Assembly (NCBI GenBank): GCA_002435145.1
Contig: DJLT01000013.1
Location: 1 to 64,000 of the forward strand
From: Neptuniibacter sp. UBA6509
GTDB lineage: Bacteria; Pseudomonadota; Gammaproteobacteria; Pseudomonadales; Balneatricaceae
Length of the DNA stretch: 64,000 bases
Direction: 5' to 3'
The notes beneath the pieces are model-generated. The model searched no databases. It was given only the letters and a program-made list of their open reading frames with translations, and had not been told where the DNA came from. The position numbers were made by a program, and so were the translations under genes. Below, one piece after another: positions 30,766 through 41,635 of the stretch; position 1 is the stretch's first letter; each line of letters begins with the position of its first letter.

Positions 30766-30850
30766 AATGATATCAACATCTACTTAAGGTAAGCCGGTAA
30801 CATCTTGTTTATACTGAAAAGATAAGCTGTAAATAATCGCAGTAGGAGAG

Positions 30851-33800
30851 ATGATGAAGCGTTGGTTGTTTTGGTTCTGTTTCTTACTGATTGCTCCCCT
30901 GCAATCGGTCTTTGCTGCGATTGCGATCGATAATACCTCCAGTAACCTTTTCAGTAATAGTTCCTCACTCACTGTTTCACATACCACCGGGAGTGGTTCC
31001 GACCGCTTTATGCTGGTGGGCATCTCTTTCTGGAATGAAGATCTAGAAACTGTTTCTAGTGTTACTTATGGCGGTGTTGCGTTAACCCGTATTGGTACCG
31101 CTCAAAACTCTGACGATGGTCGGGTAGAGATATGGAAGTTAGTCAATCCATCTTCAGGTACTGCCAATGTAAGCATATCTTTCTCTTCTCGTGTTCAGAA
31201 GGGGGCAGGTGCAGGGGTCATGACATTTACAGGTGTTGACCAATCGGACCCCCATGATTCGTTTCAGAGCGATACGGGAGTGAGCGGGCAAGCATCTATA
31301 ACCATCTCTTCTGTAGCCGATGATCTGGTGTTTGCTGTTGCTGCGTCTGAGAATCAGGATGATCCCTATGATATTTCTGAAGGAACTGAACGCTGGAATG
31401 TCAAAGTTAACGGCAACAATAAGTTTGCTGGGGCTGGGGCAACACTAGCGGGCTCCAACTCAACAGAGATCGCTTGGGATCTAGATTCTTCAGATGATTG
31501 GGCAATTGCGGGCGTTTCTATTAATCCGTCAGCGGGTAGTGGGCCTATTCCTGATCCAATTCTTGAATATCGTATGGATGAGCTTCTTTGGCAGGATCTA
31601 GCGAATGAAGTGGTCGATAATACGGGTAATAGTCACGACGGTCAGGCCAAAGGCGGGGCAAGTACAGTTGAAAATGGTGCGATCTGTCGAGCAGGAAGTT
31701 TTGATGGTACTGATGATTATGTGTCTGCAATTGATCTATCTGTATTACGGGGAACGGCGAGCTTGAGCTATTGGGTAAAAACCTCTCAAGTGGGTGATAG
31801 TATTACTTACCTATCACCCGGAATCACGGGTGTTGAAGTTGTTAGTAGCACAAATGATATTTTTTGGGGCTGGCTAGACAGTTCAGGGCGTGTAGGGCTG
31901 AGTGTAGGCGATGACGCTAGTACTAAATCTTCTAGCGCGATTAACAGTGATACCTGGCGACATATTGTTTTGACCCGTAATGCCTCAACGGGAGCTTATC
32001 AAATCTTTATTGACGGTTCTTTAAGCGCAAGCGGCGGCGTGGCCGCCGGCACGATAAGCACAAGTTTTAGTAGTATTGGGCGTATTGAAGATGGTGGCGG
32101 AACACCTGAATATTTTCAGGGTCAGTTGGATGAGGTTCTTGTGTTTGACGAAACACTGACACAAGATCATGTCACTGAAATATATACAAATCAGGCCGCA
32201 GGTAGAAATTGGGATGAAGCGGTTGATCTTCGTTCGTGCCCAACTGCATCAGTGCCCATAGCCATTGCTGAATATCGAATGGATGAGACCAGTTGGAATG
32301 GCACTACTGGTGAAGTTCTTGACAATATTGGTACTAGTGATGGCTCTGTTGTGGATACCGGCAGTGGTAATGTTACTAATATCGCAGATGGTAAAATTTG
32401 CCGTGCTGGAAGTATTGGGCAAAATACTACGGCTAGTGCTCAATATGCAATCGATACTGGCGTTGATGTTGATGATGATATTGGTGACACCGGAACGATT
32501 AGTTTCTGGTATCGATCATCTACAACCTGGGGTACTGATGGTCGAAAGATATTGTTGAGTGCTTCAACAGCAAATCCTAATAATAAATACTTTTTTCTAA
32601 CAGAAGAAACAAATGGGCGCTTAAGGTTTGGCTTAGAGAATACATCTGATGCAGATTATCGTTATTCCTCATCGAGCGTATTTAGCTATGGCAGCTCTGA
32701 TTGGGCACATATAGTCGTAACTTGGGATATGCCTAATAGGCAGATGCAACTGTTCGTCGATGGTGACCAAGAAATTAATGCGACGTTTGGCTCAGACCGC
32801 TCAATCGGTGAGATGCTGTCACTGTATGTGGGTGATAACCGTAGTAGTTATACCGCAGGGGAAGGTGCGAATTCTGCGAATGGTGATGTCGATGAGGTTT
32901 TGATATTTGATTCAGTCCTGACAAGTACCGAAGTGAGCACCATATATACTAACCAGGAAGCTGGGGACAATTATGATGGTACAAGTCGAGGTGATTGTAC
33001 TGAAGTTACGTTACCCCCAGTTGCTGATTGGCGTTTCGATGAAAGCAGTTGGGGAGGGACAAATGATGTCCTAGATTCTAGCGGTAATGATTATCATGGT
33101 ACTGCTGTCGTTGCGTCACCGGACAGTAGTGATGCTCAATTGTGTAATTCTTTAGACCTTTCTGCCGCAGGCACCACTGATTATCTGTCGATGAATAAAG
33201 ATGCGATGGATGGTTTGTCTGACTTCACTGTTATTGTGTGGGCGAAAACAACGGCTACTCAGGACTCTACCATTTTATCTGTGGCTAGTGCCGACAGCGG
33301 GTTAGGTGCAAATGAAGCCGTGTTATATTTTGAAGACAATAACCGCTTTTGGCCGACGATTACCTCGACATCCTTTCAGAATAATACGAAGTTAGCTTCA
33401 ACGACTCCCACAATGCGCGATGGAGACTGGCATCAATTGGCCTGGACGAGAAAGGCGTCATCTGCGGAAAGCTGTTTTCTGATTGATGGGGCAAGTCAGG
33501 GTTGTGTTACCCATACGGATGGGGATGATACAAGCCCTCTAAGTGTATTAACCGGTGGTTTAATTATTGGACAGGATCAAGATGGCTTAGGCGATGGCTT
33601 CGATGGTTCACAGGATTGGGAAGGGCATCTTGACGAGTTTTTGATTTTTGATTCTGTACTGAGCGAAACACAGATCAGTACTATCCGTACAAACATTATG
33701 AATTCTAATAACTGGGATGGTACACCGAGGGTTTGCGGAGCGGCGATTGATCATTATTCAATTTCTCATGATGGGGCAGGTGTGACTTGCTTGCTAGAAG

Positions 33801-36010
33801 AGATTACGATTTCAGCGCATGACAGTGCTCATTCTGTTGTGGATGCTCTGAGCAGTAGTGTTAACTTATCCACAACCTCCAACAAAGGGGATTGGATCGG
33901 AATTGTGAGTGGTGGCACGGCTCTTAACAACGGTACGGCTGGCGATGGCGAAGCAAGTTTTACCTTTAGCTCCGGCGCGACAAGTGCTGTATTAACTTTT
34001 GCTCATCCAGTATTGTCGGCTGATACTGAAACATTTGGCTTTAATGTGACTGATGGCACTATCACTGAGGAAAGTGGCAGTGCGATTGCGCTGGATGATC
34101 CCGATATTGAATATTCGTTATCTGGCTTCCGCTTCATTGATTCGGCGGGGGATGAGCTAATCGGCACGCAGATCTCAGGAAAATCATCCTTTGATGCTCC
34201 TGATGGAGATACTTATTATCTCCAAGCCGTGCAGGCTGGTGAGGATAACCCTTCTCTTTGTTTAGCTGCTTTTTCGGGACAGAAAACTATCAAAATGGCG
34301 GCTCAGTGTGATGATCCCGCGACTTGTGTTACAGGGCAAACGTTCAATATTAAGAGCGGTAGTCATGCTGCTGTCGATTTAGCATTAAATAATACAGCTC
34401 CTTCAACCCCGAGCTCTTATTCAGATGTGGTCATGACATTTGATGGTGAAGCGAAAGCTCCTTTTGTCTTCACCTATTCTGATGCCGGGCTGATGGATTT
34501 GCATGCCTCCTTTGTGGATACCGGTGCAGAGCCTGCTGCTGAATTTGTAGGCAGCTCTCAATTTGTGGTTCGCCCTTTTGCTTTTGGTTTTACACAAATA
34601 TCGGCAGATGGTGAGGACAATCTAGGGGGGGATGAAACCGGGGGAGCTGGGTTTACGTCTGCTGGCAGCGATTTTGATGTGAGTGTGAATGCGTATCGTT
34701 ATTTGGCGACACACGATACGGATAGTGATGGCGTGCCAGATGACGGTGTTGATGTGACGGGTAATGGAGTCACACCTAATTTTGAAGGGGATGTTGAGTT
34801 AGCGGTTGATGCTTATACACCTTCAAGTGGCACTGAGGGAGCTTTTTCGGGTGGCACAACATTAGCCTTCACTGCGTATTCAGTACGTGCTGGCGCTCCT
34901 GTAACCACAACACTTCAATATGATGAAGTAGGAAGTTTTAATATAGAGGCGTCGCATTCTCAGTATCTGGGGGATATCGCAGGTGATATTTTCAGTGCCC
35001 CAGAAAAAGTGGGGAGATTCTATCCAGACCACTTCGTGCGGGTTAATTCCAGTGTTACTGCGGCATGTACACCTTTTACATATATGCAGCAGCCATTCTC
35101 CAATCTTAGCTATGAACTAGAGGCTAGGCCGAAAGGTGCTACTGATGCTACGGCTGAGGCGCAGCGTATAACTCAGAACTATTCAGAAAGTTTGTCATAT
35201 GCATCTACTGCGGTTATGCAGGGAGAGGCAGAAAATAATAATTCAGGTGATAATTTGAGTAATCGCTTTAGTGGTTATTTATCGAGTGATGAATGGGTAC
35301 TTGGTGTTTATTCTGTTGATCGAACGGATTCTATTTTTCTTCGAGACCCTAGTGCTACGGGCTTAGAAGATGGCCCCTTTGATAATTTACAGCTTGGTAT
35401 CAGCATTAGTAGTGAGTTAGATAATAGAGGATTCGAGAGTAGTCAGCTTAATATGAAACCCGATGATAATAATGATTGTGTCTCAGATGGTGATTGTACA
35501 GCGGTGTCTATTGGTGATGAGCAAGTTCTGCGTTATGGCCGGTTAGAAATTAAGTCTGCGCATGGTCCTGAAACAGAAGATATTTCGGTACCTTTTACGA
35601 CCCAGTATTGGGACGGGGTTGCCTTCGTTACAAATATTGATGATAGCTGTACCCTTTTCCCGTTAAACCGTATTTCGTTTGATGGCACGCCTATTAGTGC
35701 TGCGGTTGCCGATCGAACAGTGACAGTCGGCGATGGCACAACCGTGGGTAGTATTAATACGTCTGGAACGAATACGGAAGCGGTTTCAGGAAATTTTAAT
35801 CTTCTGTTTACAGCTTCTGGCGCGGCAGCGGCAGGAAGTGATAATACGGGCTATTTCCCTGTGAGTGTGATTAACCTTGATGAATGGCTACGTTACGATT
35901 GGGATCAAGATGGCGATGCCAGTGATTCGAGTGTGCCGGATGCGATTATTACGTTTGGCCGTGCCCGGGGGAATGATCGAATGATTTTTTGGCAAGAACG
36001 TTATCAGTGA
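30851..36010 (+). CDS. giant MshQ-like surface protein with LamG domains (DUF6701)
   Basis: A 1719-aa secreted or surface protein. A signal peptide (ends QSVFA) is followed by an N-terminal beta domain (to about 230), then three concanavalin A/LamG-like domains opened by related motifs: EYRMDELLWQD (about 238), EYRMDETSWNG (about 475) and WRFDESSWGGT (about 728), each ending with EVLVFDETLT-like or EFLIFDSVLS sequence. An Ig-like segment (about 970-1100) precedes a long C-terminal DUF6701 region as in MSHA biogenesis protein MshQ, ending GRARGNDRMIFWQERYQ. No MSHA pilus genes are nearby. Carbohydrate or surface binding is likely. Composition is Ser/Thr/Asp-rich. Confidence 0.8.
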   Translation: MMKRWLFWFCFLLIAPLQSVFAAIAIDNTSSNLFSNSSSLTVSHTTGSGSDRFMLVGISFWNEDLETVSSVTYGGVALTRIGTAQNSDDGRVEIWKLVNPSSGTANVSISFSSRVQKGAGAGVMTFTGVDQSDPHDSFQSDTGVSGQASITISSVADDLVFAVAASENQDDPYDISEGTERWNVKVNGNNKFAGAGATLAGSNSTEIAWDLDSSDDWAIAGVSINPSAGSGPIPDPILEYRMDELLWQDLANEVVDNTGNSHDGQAKGGASTVENGAICRAGSFDGTDDYVSAIDLSVLRGTASLSYWVKTSQVGDSITYLSPGITGVEVVSSTNDIFWGWLDSSGRVGLSVGDDASTKSSSAINSDTWRHIVLTRNASTGAYQIFIDGSLSASGGVAAGTISTSFSSIGRIEDGGGTPEYFQGQLDEVLVFDETLTQDHVTEIYTNQAAGRNWDEAVDLRSCPTASVPIAIAEYRMDETSWNGTTGEVLDNIGTSDGSVVDTGSGNVTNIADGKICRAGSIGQNTTASAQYAIDTGVDVDDDIGDTGTISFWYRSSTTWGTDGRKILLSASTANPNNKYFFLTEETNGRLRFGLENTSDADYRYSSSSVFSYGSSDWAHIVVTWDMPNRQMQLFVDGDQEINATFGSDRSIGEMLSLYVGDNRSSYTAGEGANSANGDVDEVLIFDSVLTSTEVSTIYTNQEAGDNYDGTSRGDCTEVTLPPVADWRFDESSWGGTNDVLDSSGNDYHGTAVVASPDSSDAQLCNSLDLSAAGTTDYLSMNKDAMDGLSDFTVIVWAKTTATQDSTILSVASADSGLGANEAVLYFEDNNRFWPTITSTSFQNNTKLASTTPTMRDGDWHQLAWTRKASSAESCFLIDGASQGCVTHTDGDDTSPLSVLTGGLIIGQDQDGLGDGFDGSQDWEGHLDEFLIFDSVLSETQISTIRTNIMNSNNWDGTPRVCGAAIDHYSISHDGAGVTCLLEEITISAHDSAHSVVDALSSSVNLSTTSNKGDWIGIVSGGTALNNGTAGDGEASFTFSSGATSAVLTFAHPVLSADTETFGFNVTDGTITEESGSAIALDDPDIEYSLSGFRFIDSAGDELIGTQISGKSSFDAPDGDTYYLQAVQAGEDNPSLCLAAFSGQKTIKMAAQCDDPATCVTGQTFNIKSGSHAAVDLALNNTAPSTPSSYSDVVMTFDGEAKAPFVFTYSDAGLMDLHASFVDTGAEPAAEFVGSSQFVVRPFAFGFTQISADGEDNLGGDETGGAGFTSAGSDFDVSVNAYRYLATHDTDSDGVPDDGVDVTGNGVTPNFEGDVELAVDAYTPSSGTEGAFSGGTTLAFTAYSVRAGAPVTTTLQYDEVGSFNIEASHSQYLGDIAGDIFSAPEKVGRFYPDHFVRVNSSVTAACTPFTYMQQPFSNLSYELEARPKGATDATAEAQRITQNYSESLSYASTAVMQGEAENNNSGDNLSNRFSGYLSSDEWVLGVYSVDRTDSIFLRDPSATGLEDGPFDNLQLGISISSELDNRGFESSQLNMKPDDNNDCVSDGDCTAVSIGDEQVLRYGRLEIKSAHGPETEDISVPFTTQYWDGVAFVTNIDDSCTLFPLNRISFDGTPISAAVADRTVTVGDGTTVGSINTSGTNTEAVSGNFNLLFTASGAAAAGSDNTGYFPVSVINLDEWLRYDWDQDGDASDSSVPDAIITFGRARGNDRMIFWQERYQ

Positions 36011-36087
36011 CGACTAAATAATGAACGGTTGGTCAATTTATACCCAGACTATATACTGGCTGAAAATTGAGAACTTAGGACAAGGAT

Positions 36088-36483
36088 ATGTCAAAAGGTG
36101 CTGCCAGACTTGGCGATACAGCTAGTGGGCATGGATGCTTTCCACCTCCCCCTATTATTTCTGCTAGCCCCAATGTTTTTACAAATGGGCTTCCTGCTGC
36201 CAGAGTGAGTGATCCTGCCGCTGCTCATGGGTGTTCTTCATGTTCGCCCCATAGTCGGGCAATTTCTGCTGGTTCCAGTACTGTCTTTATCAATGGGTTA
36301 CCTGCTGCCCGTTTAGGGGATGCCATTAGCTGTGGTGGTGTGATTATCAGTGGTTCGGGTAATGTACTGATCGGTGATCAAGTTTATTCCGGTAGTTCGA
36401 TGCCTTTTGGGGATGTGTCCTCTGTTGTACGTCAAGCCAGCCTCAAATACCGATATGTAACGCAATCGGGGAAAGAGTTATAA
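36088..36483 (+). CDS. PAAR-domain spike-tip protein
   Basis: A 131-aa protein with the PAAR pattern: KGAARLGDTASGHGCFPPPP, NVFTNGLPAARVSD, then a second HGCSSCSPHSRAISAGSSTVFINGLPAARLGD and ISCGGVIISGSGNVLIGD. PAAR proteins sharpen the VgrG spike of type VI secretion and dock effectors. No VgrG, Hcp or sheath gene lies in this window, so it would be an orphan module using a machine encoded elsewhere. A short frame begins 3 bp after its stop. Confidence 0.9.
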   Translation: MSKGAARLGDTASGHGCFPPPPIISASPNVFTNGLPAARVSDPAAAHGCSSCSPHSRAISAGSSTVFINGLPAARLGDAISCGGVIISGSGNVLIGDQVYSGSSMPFGDVSSVVRQASLKYRYVTQSGKEL

Positions 36484-36486
36484 GAC

Positions 36487-36645
36487 GTGCCATTTTTAAC
36501 CGAACAAGCAGGACAAATAACTAAGCAAGTTCACGTGAAAGATAATCGTAGTTTTACCGATGGACACACTAATATTGTCTCGCGGGTATTAAACGAAGCA
36601 ATTGATCTAAATACATCGTGGTCGAAATTTAATTTCAAAAAATAG
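36487..36645 (+). CDS. 52-aa protein between PAAR and the presumed effector
   Basis: A GTG start three bases after the PAAR stop opens a 52-aa frame (begins VPFLTEQAGQITKQVHVKDN, contains FTDGHTNIVSRVLNEAIDL). It may be an adaptor, or the detached N-terminus of the next protein: in the frame of that gene the DNA just upstream reads QKIEKDL then TGA directly before its ATG. In that case one frameshift and one stop separate the parts. No family recognised. Confidence 0.45.
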   Translation: MPFLTEQAGQITKQVHVKDNRSFTDGHTNIVSRVLNEAIDLNTSWSKFNFKK

Positions 36646-36659
36646 AGAAGGATCTCTGA

Positions 36660-37695
36660 ATGGCTTTAGATGAACCGATTAGGGCGGTAAATGATACGCC
36701 TGACAAAGTGGTTGATATCGTATGTGATTGTGACTTTCTCTGGTCAATGGCCCACGTGTTTTGCTATAAGCGCCTCTCGGAAGAAGTGAATGATAATGAG
36801 TATAACTTCCTTGATCTATACAGTGCCCGTGCAAAACGAATAGCCGCGACTTATGCACGTTTCTATTTAGAAACAGAAGAAAACGGTGAACCGGCTAAGA
36901 GAGGGCGTTATTACTGGATGGCGCTTGGAGCCTTCGCCAGTAAAACGGTTGCTTGTTTACTGGACGATCCAAGGGTCCAAACCTCTTATTTTGTCGGTTA
37001 TGTTGGTGGCGAAGAGTATTTGGATCATGAGGATGTCGCCAATGGTTTAACTAAAGGTAATGTATGGCTTTTTCTAGATATTGCCGCAAGCCACTGGTTT
37101 TACAATACTTATCCAGATGAATTCCGCCAAGGTATGTACTGCGAAACTAAGCGTAACGCTGACACTCTAGAAAAGCCGATTAAAGAAGTCACGAACCAAA
37201 TACCTTGGGCACAAGAGGTGTTACCTAAAATTAACAACTTCCAACCCTCCGCCAAGATTATGCAAGGTTTTACCCATATACAGAATATAGAGGGGCTACT
37301 TGAAGGCTCGGCTAAGAAGGAGAAAATTCAAAGCGAACAGTGGGAGAGCCTGCTAAAAATTGCGGAGCATGAACAATATGCTATTTTGCAAAAAGTGATC
37401 TATAACGATCCAGAGTTTAGCTATTGGGCCGAGTTCGAACGCCACCCGCTTGTGCCTAGTTTTATGTCGCCAACCTACCAGTTAGTGTTTAACCACCAAT
37501 GCACTATAGATGATTCCGAATTAAAATCAGTCGCTCCGGATGATTTAATTGTCGAAGATTATCGTAACCGGATGGATTGAAAATGCGGCAGGAAAGTTCC
37601 ATGGTTTAATGGATGAGAGCACCGATTATATGGAACAAGAACTTGAAACAATCGCTAGTTGGGTCAATGAGCCCGATGCACAGTGGGTGTATTAA
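36660..37695 (+). pseudogene. presumed PAAR-linked effector, frameshifted near its end
   Basis: An open frame of 306 aa (36660-37580; ribosome site AGAAGGA about 7 nt upstream) begins MALDEPIRAVNDTPDKVVDIVCDC and is largely alpha-helical and soluble, with IAEHEQYAILQKVIYNDPEF as a notable motif. It stops at TGA 37578-37580, but the next frame continues without a break for about 39 residues, WIENAAGKFHGLMDESTDY and onward to ASWVNEPDAQWVY, and ends at a TAA whose last base overlaps the next ATG. So one base change has cut off the normal C-terminus. I do not recognise its fold; effector status comes only from the place between PAAR and a lipoprotein gene. Confidence 0.6.
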
Positions 37696-38573
37696 TGAAA
37701 TATTGGATATTTATTGGGTTGTTCTGCCTATTAAGTGCTTGTGACAATGAAAGAGATAAAAAACAGGGAAGTCAGATGCCATCACCTATCTTAGTAGTCG
37801 GCAAATCAGGGGACGAGTTTGCTCAACTTAATGGACTAGACCTTAAAAGCAATGTTGATAGACAGCCTGCGGGCTTAAATTTTTATGAAAACAGATTTAA
37901 GTCAGGTCAATTACCAATAGCGCATTTTGAGCATGGGAAATACAGTTTTGATATACCGAATTTATTGAGTTTTTCTGCTACGGAAAATATAGAATATTTA
38001 GAACGGGGGGTTGCCAAACTTCGTGCTAATTGGGGCTTCACCAATAAATCAGAAAAAATAAATAATGAAGAGGCCAAAAACCGTTTACTTCAGTTTATGC
38101 GCTATTTGCTGACCCTAGGCTGGCGGCAAGTTCATTATTTAGACGACCCTCGACTCTTAGGTGATGAGTCGTGGGAGTATAAACTGAATACCTATCATGG
38201 CTACCAGTCTGATATCTCTGTTACCCCAACCTTAGAGACTTGGTTAAAGCTAAGTACTGCCCGTACTTTATGGCGCTTTTATGCGGAGGGTGTTTTTATT
38301 GAGGTGGGTTTTATGCGTAACAGCCGCATACCAGCGGATGATCCCATGGGTGAATATCTCTTAGTCTTTTCAGCTTACACTCAAGATGAATTTGCGAGAA
38401 AGCAATTTAGCGGTAAAGACCGTGAACGTTGGCAAGAGCTTTGGGTGGAAGAGATCAAAGATTCTAAGCGGATACGCTACAAAGCCGAAGAAGAGCTAAA
38501 AGCGAAGGGCTATACCATTGATACTGAGTATCAAGACCCTAAAGTTCATCCAGCTGATCCGGTGGAACCGTAA
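37695..38573 (+). CDS. lipoprotein, candidate immunity protein
   Basis: A 292-aa protein with a lipoprotein signal (MKYWIFIGLFCLLSAC; lipobox LSAC) and no other membrane span. A GTG 12 bp upstream is in frame, but the ATG at 37695 overlaps the stop of the restored effector frame (TAATG) and gives a canonical signal. The mature part is mixed alpha/beta with GWRQVHYLDDPRLLGDESW. Periplasmic lipoproteins are the known immunity type for lipase-class T6SS effectors, and this position fits. Unlike the effector it is intact. Not a recognised family. Confidence 0.65.
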   Translation: MKYWIFIGLFCLLSACDNERDKKQGSQMPSPILVVGKSGDEFAQLNGLDLKSNVDRQPAGLNFYENRFKSGQLPIAHFEHGKYSFDIPNLLSFSATENIEYLERGVAKLRANWGFTNKSEKINNEEAKNRLLQFMRYLLTLGWRQVHYLDDPRLLGDESWEYKLNTYHGYQSDISVTPTLETWLKLSTARTLWRFYAEGVFIEVGFMRNSRIPADDPMGEYLLVFSAYTQDEFARKQFSGKDRERWQELWVEEIKDSKRIRYKAEEELKAKGYTIDTEYQDPKVHPADPVEP

Positions 38574-38620
38574 GTTGAGAGTAGTTTGAGTACTTTGTTG
38601 TTAGTTCAGGCCCAAAAACA

Positions 38621-38650
38621 AAAAAAGCAGGCATCAGCCTGCTTTTCTAT
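38621..38650. terminator. bidirectional terminator between lipoprotein and ferredoxin genes
   Basis: AAGCAGGC-ATCA-GCCTGCTT is a perfect 8-bp stem, preceded by a run of A and followed by TT-rich sequence, between convergent genes. Confidence 0.8.
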
Positions 38651-38664
38651 TTTGCTAAGGAAGA

Positions 38665-39450
<786 letters not shown>

Positions 39451-39618
39451 TCAAAACTTATATAAAATGGATCTTTTGGATTATAAGTTTGCAAGTGCGG
39501 AATACTATCTGAATTGTACGGGTGGTACAAATATTATAATGGAATGTATTGATTTCCATCGGTTATAAAAAAGTTAATTTTTATTACTAATGACTATAAG
39601 TGTTGCAGGGGTATTGTA

Positions 39619-40872
39619 GTGACGTATACGTTGAGGATGGGCGCGGTTATCGCCTTATTAGCGATTTTATCGGGTTGTCAGGCGCTTCAAAAGGTTGACC
39701 AGAGTTTATACCAAGTTGCCGAATCTGTGAGTGAGCGTGATCGGGTGACGGGGCAGCGTAGCTTGAGTATGGCTAACCGGAGTGCGCAGATTCAGCAGGG
39801 TAACGCCTATGTTGAAAAAATTATTGCTCAGGAAAAACAGAAAAAGCGTCCAGTTAATGCTGAAATTAGCCGTAGCCAATACCAACGCTTAGTCCGTATT
39901 TTTGACCGTGTACATAAGATATCCCACCTAAAAAATGAACGTTGGCAGCCACTTCTGATTAAACGTGATTCTTTTAATGCGTTTACGACAGGGGGTACCT
40001 ATATCGTTGTTCACTCTAAATTGATGACTGATTTGAAAAGTGACGCAGAGTTAGCCGCTGTTATAGGGCATGAGATCGCGCATACCGTGGCTAACCATGT
40101 ATATGAACGCCAAACTCATGCACAGATAAGCGCATTGGCCGGTTCCAATTCTGCCAGACGTAGTGGGTATCAAGCCGCTTTTACACATGAAGGTGAACGT
40201 GAGGCCGATCGGATCGGTATATTGTATTCCGCATTGTCTGGTTATGACCCGATGGCGGCAAGTCGGATCTGGCAACGCAAGTATGCTGCTGAAGGTAATG
40301 CCCGTGCTTTGTTTCATCATGATCACCCTGTTAACGAAGAGCGCTATAAAGAAGCGAAAGCGGTAGGTAAAGCGGTGTTGCCTTACTATAAAAAGGGACA
40401 GATCAATCCGCGCTCTGCTGAACTCTTAGACAATAATGTACTGTGGCGAAAGAACTCGAATGAGGTTGCTGCTGGAGAGGGTGGTGGTGTAGCCGCTTTG
40501 TTATCAACCGCATTGGGTGCCTATGTTCAGCATGAGCAGGCCAAGGGAGAAGAGCGCCGTCAGTTAGAGCAAGCCCGTTTTGTTAAGGCTGTGGAGCAGG
40601 TATTAAAAGTTGAGTCCACACGTAAAGCAGGCACACATAAGTTAGAAACACGTTGGCGTTACGCGGGACAGGGGCCGATGTTGAAAAATGTAGTGATTGG
40701 GCTGTATTTGAAGCGTAACGGCAAGGTTGAGCGTTATGTTGATCATGTTAAGGGTTACATCAAACCCGGTCAGGTGTTTGCGGCTCGCTTTACGCTACCG
40801 TCGAATCTTAAAGTCGATGATCTAAAGAAATATGGCGCAAAACTATATTTGGATGATGCTCAAGCGAGATAA
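39619..40872 (+). CDS. M48-family zinc metalloprotease lipoprotein
   Basis: A 417-aa LoiP/Oma1-like protease. The N-terminus is a lipoprotein signal with LSGC lipobox (GTG start at 39619, ribosome site CAGGGG 8 nt upstream). The catalytic HEIAH is in AVIGHEIAHTVANH, and the third zinc ligand is in GEREADRIGI. A C-terminal domain of about 120 residues (after 300) has a beta-rich look. Likely an envelope quality-control protease at the membrane face. Monocistronic. Confidence 0.88.
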   Translation: MTYTLRMGAVIALLAILSGCQALQKVDQSLYQVAESVSERDRVTGQRSLSMANRSAQIQQGNAYVEKIIAQEKQKKRPVNAEISRSQYQRLVRIFDRVHKISHLKNERWQPLLIKRDSFNAFTTGGTYIVVHSKLMTDLKSDAELAAVIGHEIAHTVANHVYERQTHAQISALAGSNSARRSGYQAAFTHEGEREADRIGILYSALSGYDPMAASRIWQRKYAAEGNARALFHHDHPVNEERYKEAKAVGKAVLPYYKKGQINPRSAELLDNNVLWRKNSNEVAAGEGGGVAALLSTALGAYVQHEQAKGEERRQLEQARFVKAVEQVLKVESTRKAGTHKLETRWRYAGQGPMLKNVVIGLYLKRNGKVERYVDHVKGYIKPGQVFAARFTLPSNLKVDDLKKYGAKLYLDDAQAR

Positions 40873-41011
40873 ACTGGTTTTATCGTTGTGTTAACTGCTT
40901 ATGTCATTATTTTTATTGAGATTTTAGCGAGACTTAATCTTTCTGTAACTCATTTCTGGCGCTGAGTTTATATACTGACAGGCTTTATTAGTATCAGGGT
41001 ACAGAATATCA

Positions 41012-41635
41012 ATGCCAAGAAAGACGAAAGAAGAAGCGGAAAAAACCCGTCAGCTGTTATTGGATACTGCGCTCACGCTGTTTGCTGAACGAGGAATCTC
41101 TACAACAAGTTTAAAAGATATCGCGGCAGCGGCGGGGTTAACGCACGGTGCGCTTTATTGGCATTTCAAAAATCGTACAGATTTAGTTGCTGAACTTTAT
41201 GAAAGCAGTCGACTGCCGTTGGACGATCTTTTTTTAGATCAACTGCAGTCGGCACGACAAGACGCTTTGGCCTCTTTAGGCGATTTTATGGTTCAGTGGA
41301 GTCAGCGAGTTTTGACTGAAGACAGGCCTGCCAAAATTTGGAAAGTCTTTCATCAAGGTGTAACCCATACCCCTGAGTTACAAGCAATATCAGCAGATAT
41401 TCAAGAAGAGCATCGAGACTGGCTTACACTATTAGCGAAAATGGTTAAAAAGGCGAGAAAGCAGAAGCAGATAGCGCCCAAAACGACTAAGCATGATGAT
41501 CCTATCCCTGCTGCGGCCCTCGGTGTTGTGATGGGGGCAACGACAAGCGTTCTTAATATGTCATCAGACCTGGTGAAGAGTAAGCGACAGATTAAGTGCC
41601 TTACTCATCACTTTCTTTATGGCTTGGATAGCTAG
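41012..41635 (+). CDS. TetR/AcrR family regulator
   Basis: A 207-aa regulator. The N-terminal HTH (TALTLFAERGISTTSLKDIA, GLTHGALYWHFKNRTDLVAEL) is very close to AcrR-type repressors of efflux pumps. The C-terminal ligand domain is variable. No pump lies beside it; the RND operon at 17.9 kb is 23 kb away, so any link is speculative. Its stop overlaps that of convergent rsmD by 4 bp. Confidence 0.9.
   Translation: MPRKTKEEAEKTRQLLLDTALTLFAERGISTTSLKDIAAAAGLTHGALYWHFKNRTDLVAELYESSRLPLDDLFLDQLQSARQDALASLGDFMVQWSQRVLTEDRPAKIWKVFHQGVTHTPELQAISADIQEEHRDWLTLLAKMVKKARKQKQIAPKTTKHDDPIPAAALGVVMGATTSVLNMSSDLVKSKRQIKCLTHHFLYGLDS

Noticed and set aside
32265..32558. 97-aa hydrophobic frame inside the MshQ-like gene
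   Set aside because: An alternate frame of a long, motif-supported gene; no independent signal.
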